From a bacterium (GTDB taxonomy: Bacteria > Planctomycetota > Planctomycetia > Isosphaerales > Isosphaeraceae): a DNA stretch of 64,000 nt. Position numbers and translations under genes: made by a program. Positions 54,268 to 61,771 of this stretch are shown here, piece after piece. Within the stretch, counting starts at the first letter, position 1. Every line of letters begins with the position of its first letter. Under the pieces are notes generated by a model. That model was not told the origin of the DNA. It was given only the letters and a program-made list of their open reading frames with translations, and made no database searches. The stretch is from contig WGMM01000002.1 of NCBI GenBank assembly GCA_016125085.1, positions 186,001 to 250,000 of the forward strand, in the 5' to 3' direction.

Positions 54268-55104
54268 TCACGTTCCAGATTCGCTATGAAACCGTTCGGC
54301 GGCCCAATCGGCCAGCCCCATCAGAACCAGATCGTCGACGACTTCAGCCTCCGGTAATCCTGCCCAGCGAGCCAGCATGGGAGCATCGCCGCCAGTCCAG
54401 ATCTCCCAATGCTCATGGCCTCCGACACTTCGGGCGATCAATTCTCGAATCGCACCGACCTGGCCCCAGAACAGCCCCGCCTCCATCGCGGTGCGGGTTT
54501 CGGTGCCGAAGGCCAGTGGTTCGCGGCTGACCGTGTCCACATGCATCAGCCCCGCCGTGCCATGTTCGAGCGCCTCGGCACAAAGCCTGTATCCCGGCGC
54601 GATCGCTCCGCCGAGCCATTCGCCGTCGGATCCGATACGCTCGACCGTGATCGCAGTTCCGCAAAGGATAACCACACCTGGCCCGGTGCGGCCCTTCAAT
54701 CGTCCGGCGGCACGAACGGCCAGGGCACGGTCCGCACCCGACTTTTCCGGACGAGTCAGGCGGCCGATCGTGCCTGTCGTCAGGGCACTGTCCAGCACCA
54801 CTCCGGGAGCGTCGGGCCCCGTGCGGGATTCCAAAGCCCGGTCGAGCGTTTCCACCAGCTCGAGCACAGCTTGAGGCCTGACGCTGGAAATCCAGATTCC
54901 GCCGATCGCCTTGTTTTCCAGCCATCCCGCCAGCGCAGGGGCGTTCGCTTCGATCCGGTCGACAGGCAACGTGAGCCGTTCGTCCCAGGCTTTTGGGCCC
55001 CGGTCGAACAACGCATTGACCGCCGCGGCACCATTTTCCAGCCAGGCCAGCTTCACGCGAGAATTGCCGACATCGGCCAGCAGCCATCCGCCCGGGGCAC
55101 TCAT
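54268..55104 (-). CDS. coaX: Type III pantothenate kinase
   Basis: First enzyme of CoA synthesis. The 278-aa protein shows LLADVGNSRVKLAW (8-21), the metal-binding GADRALAV (D125), GTAITVE (149-155) and GGAIAPG (165-171), the ASKHA-fold motif set of CoaX. It is not the type I or II enzyme. Its ATG overlaps the obgE stop (ATGA), and the MnmE-like gene starts just after its own stop, so all three are coupled downstream of rpmA. Confidence 0.93.
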   Translation of the reverse strand: MSAPGGWLLADVGNSRVKLAWLENGAAAVNALFDRGPKAWDERLTLPVDRIEANAPALAGWLENKAIGGIWISSVRPQAVLELVETLDRALESRTGPDAPGVVLDSALTTGTIGRLTRPEKSGADRALAVRAAGRLKGRTGPGVVILCGTAITVERIGSDGEWLGGAIAPGYRLCAEALEHGTAGLMHVDTVSREPLAFGTETRTAMEAGLFWGQVGAIRELIARSVGGHEHWEIWTGGDAPMLARWAGLPEAEVVDDLVLMGLADWAAERFHSESGT

Positions 55105-56210
55105 GAGCCGAGTTCCGCTCCGTCTTCGCCCGCGATCGTGTCGACCGGCGTTTCGGACGCCTCGGATTCAGCTTCCGGCGATTCGGGGCGATCGGGCATC
55201 TCAGGCTCCATGGCGGGCGCTTCCAGCTCGCCAAGCATGTCGCTGATCTTACGGATCAGCTGGTTCACGCCCCGGCCCGTAACCGCCGAAATGGCCATGA
55301 CTTCCCGGCCAAGCCTCTTTTCGAATTCGGCCTGGATTTCGTCGGCGCCAGTCAGATCCATCTTCGTCAGAACGACGATCTCAGGCCGTTCGGCCAGCAG
55401 CGGGCTGTACAGCCGCAGTTCTTCGCGAATCGTATGGTAATTGTCCCAGGGGTCGGTATTGTCCGGGTTTTCGCAGGCCACCAGGTGCACAAGCAGACGG
55501 GTACGTTCCACATGGCGGAGGAATTCGTGGCCCAGGCCATGCCCGGCATGGGCTCCTTCGATCAGCCCTGGAATGTCGGCGACGACGAACGAATCTTCCC
55601 GGCCGGCATGCACGGTGCCCAGGTTCGGATATTTGGTCGTGAAGGGATAATCGGCGATTTCCGGATGGGCATGTGAGATGCGTGAAAGCAGCGTCGACTT
55701 GCCGGCGTTCGGCAGGCCCACAAGCCCCACGTCAGCAATGACTTTCATCTCCAGAGAGATCCACCGCTCTTCGCCCGGGAAGCCCTTTTCGAACTGCCTC
55801 GGCGCCCGATTGGTGCTCGACTTGAAGTGGGCGTTGCCGAAGCCTCCCTTGCCCCCTTTGGCTATGTAGACCTTTTCGCCTGGTTCACGCAAGTCCTTGA
55901 TTACGTGGCCCCGGTCCCGGTCGCGGACAATCGTCCCCACCGGCACGGGGATCACCAGATCTTTCGCCGTTTTGCCATGGCAATCTGCCCCTGTACCATG
56001 ATCGCCCCGGTCCGCTTTCCAGTGCCTTTGGAAGGAAAGGTGGGCAAGGTTCGAGTGGCTTGGGTCAGCCACGATGATGACATTACCGCCATGGCCGCCA
56101 TCGCCGCCGTTAGGGCCGCCCCGGGGGGCGTACTTTTCACGGCGGAAGCTCAGACAGCCGTTGCCGCCGTCGCCACCCTTGACGTAAATGGTCACTCGAT
56201 CGACGAACAT
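55101..56210 (-). CDS. obgE: Obg GTPase (CgtA/ObgE)
   Basis: An essential ribosome-associated GTPase. The 369-aa product has the glycine-rich Obg fold (KGGDGGNGCLSFRREKYAPRGGPNGGDGGHGG, 11-42; KGGKGGFGNAHF), the G1 loop GLPNAGKSTLL (165-175), the DIPGLIEGAHAGHGLGHEFL switch and a TKMD G4. The C-terminus is an acidic tail (about 330-369) rich in Glu, Pro and Ser. Upstream is rpmA, as often seen, but rplU is missing from the set. Confidence 0.97.
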   Translation of the reverse strand: MFVDRVTIYVKGGDGGNGCLSFRREKYAPRGGPNGGDGGHGGNVIIVADPSHSNLAHLSFQRHWKADRGDHGTGADCHGKTAKDLVIPVPVGTIVRDRDRGHVIKDLREPGEKVYIAKGGKGGFGNAHFKSSTNRAPRQFEKGFPGEERWISLEMKVIADVGLVGLPNAGKSTLLSRISHAHPEIADYPFTTKYPNLGTVHAGREDSFVVADIPGLIEGAHAGHGLGHEFLRHVERTRLLVHLVACENPDNTDPWDNYHTIREELRLYSPLLAERPEIVVLTKMDLTGADEIQAEFEKRLGREVMAISAVTGRGVNQLIRKISDMLGELEAPAMEPEMPDRPESPEAESEASETPVDTIAGEDGAELGS

Positions 56211-56277
56211 GGGGAATTCTCAGGAGCTATTGTCGAACCGCGCGGAGGCTTCGAATATCGAAAACCACCAAAAACGA

Positions 56278-56313
56278 CGACCGGCAGAGCACCTCTGAAG
56301 GCACCGCCGGTCG
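56278..56313 (-). terminator. Terminator between rpmA and obgE
   Basis: An 8-bp stem CGACCGGC/GCCGGTCG with a 20-nt loop. On the minus strand it is followed by a T-rich stretch (TCGTTTTTGGTGGTTTTCG). It lies 43 bp past the rpmA stop, so obgE probably has its own promoter or receives partial readthrough. Confidence 0.5.
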
Positions 56314-56356
56314 GTAACGATCGGATTGCCGCATGCGCGGCGACTCGAAAGTCTGG

Positions 56357-56611
56357 TTAGTTCGGAAGTTCGGTCAGAACATTGATCCGGCGACCGTTCT
56401 GATCGTAGCTCACGATACCTTCCTTGAGCGCAAACAGGGTGTAGTCACGGCCGACGCCGACGTTACGGCCAGCCACCCAGCGCGTGCCGACCTGGCGGCA
56501 GAGGATGGAACCGATCGTGGCGAACTCGCCGCCATACTTCTTGATGCCGCGACGCTGGGCATTCGAATCGCGACCGTTACGGCTGGAACCCTGACCTTTT
56601 TTATGTGCCAT
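56357..56611 (-). CDS. rpmA: Ribosomal protein L27
   Basis: An 84-aa large-subunit protein whose N-terminus reaches toward the peptidyl-transferase centre. [44 protein letters not shown] is a canonical L27 start (no cleaved leader), and [19 protein letters not shown] follows. ATG 56611 is fixed by the family N-terminus. rplU (L21), the usual upstream partner, is not here; the region upstream is transcribed the other way. Confidence 0.97.
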   Translation of the reverse strand: MAHKKGQGSSRNGRDSNAQRRGIKKYGGEFATIGSILCRQVGTRWVAGRNVGVGRDYTLFALKEGIVSYDQNGRRINVLTELPN

Positions 56612-56849
56612 TGTCTCGACCTGCGTACCTTCCGAAGGAGCCACAAGGGGCCCGTCAACGACGAACGACCACGACACGCTCTGTATGTCGCGGCCACGAT
56701 AGTATCGAATTATCAGGCATTATGACATGAGGCATGGCCTGAGAGCAAGTCCATTTCGTCCAGATATCATGCTCGCGCGTATCTCAGCCTGCGAACAGGT
56801 TACAATAATCCGATCGAATCCTTTTAGCCGAACCCGGGCAGCACAGGCA

Positions 56850-57965
56850 ATGTCGACCGATCTGCTGATTCGCGACGAGCGTGGTTTTTATTGCCCGCCT
56901 GGCGACTTCTACGTCGACCCCTGGCGACCGGTCGAGCGTGCAATCATTACCCATGCCCACTCTGACCATGCCCGCTGGGGCCACCGCCAGTATCTGACGA
57001 CCCCCGAAGGGGCGGGGGTCCTGCGTGTCCGCATGGGGCCCGCCGCACAAATCGACACCGTCGCCTATGGCCGGTCGATCGAACGTAATGGCGTGCGGAT
57101 CTCGCTTCACCCGGCGGGCCATGTGCTCGGATCGGCACAGGTGCGCATCCAACATCGAGGGCAGGTGGCCGTCGTCAGCGGCGATTACAAAACCGAGGCC
57201 GACGCGACCAGTACGCCCTTCGAACCTGTCCGCTGCCACCTGTTCGTGAGCGAATCGACCTTCGCTTTGCCGATTTATCGCTGGAAGCCTCAATCTGCGA
57301 TCTTCGACGACATCAACCGCTGGTGGTCGGCCAATGCCGCTCGTGGCCTCGCCTCCGTATTGCTCGCCTATTCGCTCGGAAAGTCGCAAAGAATTCTGGC
57401 CGGACTCGATTCATCGATCGGCCCGATCTACGTTCACGGGGCCGTCGAGCCCCTCAATGCCGCCTATCGGCGATCCGGCATTCGTCTGCCTCGCACGGAG
57501 TATGTCGGCGAAACGGTCAAGTCGGCAAAATCGACAGGTTCGCGTCTCGCCTGGGCCGGCTCGATGATCGTCGCCCCCCCTTCGGCCATGGGAACGCCGT
57601 GGATGCGCCGGTTTCAGCCCCTATCGGCGGCATTCGTCTCAGGCTGGATGACGATCCGCGGCACCCGAAGGCGACAATCGCTCGACAAAGGTTTCGCGCT
57701 GTCAGACCACGCCGACTGGCCCGGGCTGCTCTCGGCCATCGCAGCCACCGGTGCCGAACGCGTCTGGCTGACGCACGGCTATTCGGCCGTGCTTGCCCGG
57801 CACCTGACCCACATGGGGCTCGACGCCCGATCGATCGACACCCAGTTTCGAGGTGAGGCCGACGTCGCCGACGCGGACGAACCCACTGCCACAGGCCAAC
57901 CTGAAGCGGAAGTCGCCGGAGCAGCGGAAGTCGAAGAATCAGGCGAGGATGTGGCGGCATCATGA
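56850..57965 (+). CDS. MBL-fold exonuclease linked to DNA ligase
   Basis: A 371-aa metallo-beta-lactamase-fold nuclease of the group annotated as ligase-associated DNA exonuclease, related to mRNA 3'-end-processing factors. The metal site begins HAHSDHARWG (35-44), with HPAGHVLGSAQ and a late LSDHADWPGLL His/Asp pair; the family's GDYKTEADATSTPFEP and SESTFALPIYRW are present. A 35-residue acidic tail is extra. Its stop overlaps the ligase start by ATGA, the normal arrangement for this exonuclease, supporting a joint role in DNA end processing and joining. Confidence 0.9.
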   Translation: MSTDLLIRDERGFYCPPGDFYVDPWRPVERAIITHAHSDHARWGHRQYLTTPEGAGVLRVRMGPAAQIDTVAYGRSIERNGVRISLHPAGHVLGSAQVRIQHRGQVAVVSGDYKTEADATSTPFEPVRCHLFVSESTFALPIYRWKPQSAIFDDINRWWSANAARGLASVLLAYSLGKSQRILAGLDSSIGPIYVHGAVEPLNAAYRRSGIRLPRTEYVGETVKSAKSTGSRLAWAGSMIVAPPSAMGTPWMRRFQPLSAAFVSGWMTIRGTRRRQSLDKGFALSDHADWPGLLSAIAATGAERVWLTHGYSAVLARHLTHMGLDARSIDTQFRGEADVADADEPTATGQPEAEVAGAAEVEESGEDVAAS

Positions 57966-59605
57966 AACGCTTCGCTGATCTTTACTCAGCCATCGACGAA
58001 TCAACCCGCACGACCGTCAAAGTCGCCGCCATGGCGGAATATTTCCGAACGGCGGACCCGGCCGACGCAGCCTGGGCCGTCTCGTTCCTGATCGGCCGAA
58101 AGCCCCGGCAACTCGTTCCGACGAAACTCCTGCGAGCCTGGGCCGCCGAGGCCGCGTCGATCCCGGAATGGCTCTTCGAAGAGTCGTATCACGCCGTCGG
58201 CGACCTGGCCGAAACCATTGCCCTGCTCTTGCCTTATGGCGAATCCGCCCAGCGTGTCGACCGCCCCCTCGCGGACTGGGTCGAAAATCACCTGCTGCCC
58301 CTCGGCAATATGGACGAAACGGATAAACGCGAATCGCTTTACCGTTCCTGGGCGGCAATGGACCCCGCGGAACGGTTCGTCTGGAACAAGCTCATCACCG
58401 GGGCGTTTCGCGTCGGCGTTTCTCAGAATCTCGTCACTCGCGCACTAGCTGAGGTCGCTGGCGTCGACCAGGCGCGGATCGCTCACCGGCTCATGGGCGA
58501 ATGGAAGCCGACGGCGGAGTTTTTCCGCTCGCTCGTCAGTTCCGAAACGCTGGCAAGCGATCCCAAACAGCTTTACCCCTTTTATCTTGCCTATCCTCTT
58601 GAAACCGCTCCCGAACAGCTTGGCGATCCCGCCGAATGGTTGGCCGAATGGAAGTGGGACGGCATCCGGGCCCAGCTCATCCGCCGCAGAGGCGAAACCC
58701 ACATCTGGACACGCGGCGAAGAACTGGTCTCGGAAAGGTATCCTGACCTTCACGAAACGGCCGCCGCCCTGCCCGACGGCACCGTGATCGACGGCGAACT
58801 GCTGCCCTGGAGCTTCGAAGACAACGCCCCCCTGCCCTTCGCCCAGCTCCAGAAACGGATCGGCCGCAAGAATCTGGGCAAAAAGATCCTGGCTGAGGTG
58901 CCCGTGGTCCTCGTTGCCTACGACCTTCTCGAAAACGCTGGCGAGGACATTCGCGAGCGGCCGTTTTCGCAGAGAAGAACACTTCTGACCGACCTTCTGG
59001 AACGTCTGCCTTGGCAGGATCGACTGAGGATTTCGCCCGAGGTGCCATTTTCGACCTGGGGCGAATTGACGCACGCCCGGAGCGGGTCACGCGAAAAACG
59101 CTGCGAGGGCCTGATGCTCAAGCACAGGCATTCACAGTATCGCGTCGGCCGCAAGCGGGGCGACTGGTGGAAGTGGAAAGTCGACCCCCTCACGATGGAC
59201 TGCGTTCTGACCATGGCCCAACGCGGCAGCGGCCGCCGTGCAAGTCTCTATACGGACTACACCTTCGCTGTCTGGGATCGCCCCGGCGGATCGCTGTTGA
59301 CGGTCGCCAAAGCCTATTCAGGCCTGACCGACGCCGAAATCAGCCGAATCGATGCCTTCGTGAAACGCAATACGACCGACCGATTCGGCCCGGTGCGCGC
59401 CGTGAAGCCCGAGATCGTCATGGAACTCGCCTTCGAAGCCATCCAGATCTCGCCCCGGCATAAGTCGGGCATCGCGGTGCGATTTCCCCGCATCGTGCGC
59501 ATCCGTGACGACAAACGCCCGGAAGACGCCGACACGCTCGATCGCCTCAAAGGCCTGCTGGCCGTTTCTCCTGCACTTTCCGCGAATGACGAGACCGGCA
59601 TATGA
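57962..59605 (+). CDS. ATP-dependent DNA ligase
   Basis: A 547-aa ATP-type ligase, separate from the NAD-dependent LigA used in replication. An N-terminal DNA-binding helical domain (about 1-200) precedes the adenylation motif EWKWDGIRAQL (AMP lysine K231), RGEELVSERYPDL, VIDGELLPW, LMLKHRHSQYRVGRKRGDWWKWKVDP (motif V) and an OB domain. The enzyme adenylates itself, then seals nicks. It is coupled by 4-bp overlaps to the exonuclease before and the release-factor-like gene after it. A role in non-replicative repair is the usual inference. Confidence 0.94.
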   Translation: MKRFADLYSAIDESTRTTVKVAAMAEYFRTADPADAAWAVSFLIGRKPRQLVPTKLLRAWAAEAASIPEWLFEESYHAVGDLAETIALLLPYGESAQRVDRPLADWVENHLLPLGNMDETDKRESLYRSWAAMDPAERFVWNKLITGAFRVGVSQNLVTRALAEVAGVDQARIAHRLMGEWKPTAEFFRSLVSSETLASDPKQLYPFYLAYPLETAPEQLGDPAEWLAEWKWDGIRAQLIRRRGETHIWTRGEELVSERYPDLHETAAALPDGTVIDGELLPWSFEDNAPLPFAQLQKRIGRKNLGKKILAEVPVVLVAYDLLENAGEDIRERPFSQRRTLLTDLLERLPWQDRLRISPEVPFSTWGELTHARSGSREKRCEGLMLKHRHSQYRVGRKRGDWWKWKVDPLTMDCVLTMAQRGSGRRASLYTDYTFAVWDRPGGSLLTVAKAYSGLTDAEISRIDAFVKRNTTDRFGPVRAVKPEIVMELAFEAIQISPRHKSGIAVRFPRIVRIRDDKRPEDADTLDRLKGLLAVSPALSANDETGI

Positions 59606-60141
59606 CCGCCCCCGACCCGAACCGGCCGCAACCTCGCGAATCGCTTGCGGCGCTGGATGACGACTCGCTCCAGGCCCAGTGCGAAATTCGTTTCGAACGC
59701 CGCAGCGGCCCGGGCGGCCAGAACAAGAACAAGGTCGAAACAGCAGTCATCCTCGAACATCGGCCCACGGGAATTCGTGCCGAGGCCAACGAAAAACGCT
59801 ATCAGGGCGAGAATCGCGAGGAAGCTGTGCGGCGTCTGCGCATGAAGCTGGCGATTCAGGTGCGCAGGCCTGTGGGGATCGAAGAGCCGCCCTCGGCCCT
59901 TTGGAAATCACGCATCGGCAAGGCGGGCAAAATTCAGGTGAACCCGAAGCACGCGGATTATCCTGCCCTGCTGTCCGAATCTCTCGACTTCGTCGCCGGC
60001 TGCGGGTGGGACGTCAAAACTGCAGCTCTTGTGCTGGGCTGCACTACGTCACAACTCGTGAAATTCTGGAAGGACGCCCCTGGCGCATTGCAGGTGGTCA
60101 ACACGAAACGCTCCGAACGTGGCATGCCGACTTACGCTTGA
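59602..60141 (+). CDS. Release-factor-like protein with GGQ motif
   Basis: A 179-aa protein with the RF-1 catalytic loop RSGPGGQNKNKVETAVILEH (GGQ at 38-40), which hydrolyses peptidyl-tRNA in release factors and in ArfB/YaeJ. Residues 57-90 continue with the usual basic stretch. The C-terminus is not the ArfB basic tail; it has a helix-turn-helix-like segment (AALVLGCTTSQLVKFWKDAPGAL). It may rescue stalled ribosomes, but this branch (RFH-like) is uncharacterised. Its start overlaps the ligase stop by ATGA. Co-location with DNA repair genes is the odd point. Confidence 0.85.
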   Translation: MTAPDPNRPQPRESLAALDDDSLQAQCEIRFERRSGPGGQNKNKVETAVILEHRPTGIRAEANEKRYQGENREEAVRRLRMKLAIQVRRPVGIEEPPSALWKSRIGKAGKIQVNPKHADYPALLSESLDFVAGCGWDVKTAALVLGCTTSQLVKFWKDAPGALQVVNTKRSERGMPTYA

Positions 60142-60171
60142 CTGTTTTGGCCGGGTTGCGATCGCATCATT

Positions 60172-61743
60172 TCATTTCGGCTCGGCGCTGAGCCGCGGAT
60201 CGGCAAGATCGAGTTCATAGAGAATCTGATTGTAATCGTTTCTGGGCGTACCCTGTTCAAGGCCTGAAAACAACGTCGTATAAGTACCTTCGAAGCGAAT
60301 CTTGCGACCATCCGGCGAATCCAGTTCCGGGTGATGTGCCACATTGTAAAAGCTGTATTTGTCGTGAGTGACGATTTTGACGGCTCGATCCCATGGCCCG
60401 GTCAGGTTTTCCGATTCAGCGAACCAGATTTCGCCGAGCACGGACTCCTTCGCAATGGTTTGCCCGAAGATCATGATCCACTTCCTGCGGAACGCATTCC
60501 AGGCGACCGTGCCTCGACTCACTTGCATTTCCTTGCCGTCTGAAGTACGGAACCGGATCGGGCATTCCTCAGGCTTGAGAAGCCCCTTCGATAGCAATAG
60601 CTGCTGTCGTTTCTGGTCGAAATCCGAACCGCCACGCCGCCAGCGAAACACAGCCTTGCCCTGCGAATCTCGTTCGACGACAGGTTCCGTGAGCGTCGAA
60701 TCGGCCGTCTCGCATGTCCAACGTTCGTAAGCCGCCGGATCGACATAATCCGTGAACCGCGCGCGAACCCTGGCGAACGGAAACGGATCAGCGAAATAGA
60801 GCCAATCCGTATCGACTTCCTTGAGCTTCAAGTCATGAGAACCATCTGGCGGGCCGACTGGCTCCGGCCCGAACTCCTGCGCGCTTTCGAAACGATTCGA
60901 CTCGTCATTCCAGACAGCCACGCCCCGGCGATACGTTTCCATCGGCGGCTTGATTTTGGCGTACCAGCAGACGAGCTTTTCCGCGCCCTTTTCGTCATGG
61001 ACAGTCGCCAGTGCGCCGGCCCAGGTCGGTCCATCGCCCGCCATCCGGCAGGTTTCAGCTGCGAATCCCGTTTTCGGATCTTCGAAATAATTCAATGGAA
61101 TGTCATGCGACGGATTCCATGATTCCTGGCCTGGCATTGGCGTTCTTGCCGAAGGCACATGAAAATTGCCGAGCGGATACGACAATCTGCTTGTATCGCC
61201 CCAGAGCCAGTGCAGTTCGCCCCGGTACGGAACCATCTGCACACTGTCCTGCCCCGTGACCTTCGCTCGCGTGACGGCGCGAGGGTCGTCGGCACCGACA
61301 AGCCCGGCGGCCTGGCTTTCCGCAAGCCGCCCAGCACCGGTAATGCGATAAAGCCTGCGTGCGATCTGGGTGCGATTCAGCTTCCAGACTGCGGATTCGC
61401 CAGGCACGACGCGAACTCGACCGCCCCGGATGCCGAACCCGTCGGGTTTCATTTCGTAGCCGTGCGAGCGCACCTGAAAATGCACGTCCTGCCCGACGAG
61501 TTCCGGCTCAGTCCAGGCAGTTACGCCGGCATTGTCGGAATAATGCACGACACCGTGCACCGTACGAGCATCGACCAGCGGCACCGGTTCGCCCGTCGCT
61601 TCGTCCACGAATTTGAGGACGAAAGAGGCGGGCTTGCGGTCTTCGCCGAAGCAATGGGCGTTGAAGGCGAAGACCATGACACTCGACAAGATCGCCAGAT
61701 TCGAAAACCGCCAAATCCAGCTGTGGTTGAAGTCGAGAATCAT
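60172..61743 (-). CDS. Secreted five-bladed-propeller-like hypothetical protein
   Basis: A 523-aa protein with a signal anchor (LAILSSVMVFAFNAHCFG), an N-terminal beta-sandwich of about 110 residues (FVLKFVDEATGEPVPLVDARTV) and then a domain with repeated beta strands and W/Y-rich blades (LHWLWGDTSRLSYPLGNF, WIMIFGQTI, GEIWFAESENLTGPW, YNVAHHPELD). It resembles DUF4185 and glycosidase-like beta-propellers. The polypeptide ends in a charged tail. Function unknown; probably acts on a sugar polymer. It lies 28 bp from the end of the large esterase gene on the same strand and may be its operon partner. Confidence 0.65.
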   Translation of the reverse strand: MILDFNHSWIWRFSNLAILSSVMVFAFNAHCFGEDRKPASFVLKFVDEATGEPVPLVDARTVHGVVHYSDNAGVTAWTEPELVGQDVHFQVRSHGYEMKPDGFGIRGGRVRVVPGESAVWKLNRTQIARRLYRITGAGRLAESQAAGLVGADDPRAVTRAKVTGQDSVQMVPYRGELHWLWGDTSRLSYPLGNFHVPSARTPMPGQESWNPSHDIPLNYFEDPKTGFAAETCRMAGDGPTWAGALATVHDEKGAEKLVCWYAKIKPPMETYRRGVAVWNDESNRFESAQEFGPEPVGPPDGSHDLKLKEVDTDWLYFADPFPFARVRARFTDYVDPAAYERWTCETADSTLTEPVVERDSQGKAVFRWRRGGSDFDQKRQQLLLSKGLLKPEECPIRFRTSDGKEMQVSRGTVAWNAFRRKWIMIFGQTIAKESVLGEIWFAESENLTGPWDRAVKIVTHDKYSFYNVAHHPELDSPDGRKIRFEGTYTTLFSGLEQGTPRNDYNQILYELDLADPRLSAEPK

Positions 61744-61771
61744 GGGAATTCGCTCCAGAAGCCCTCCGCGA

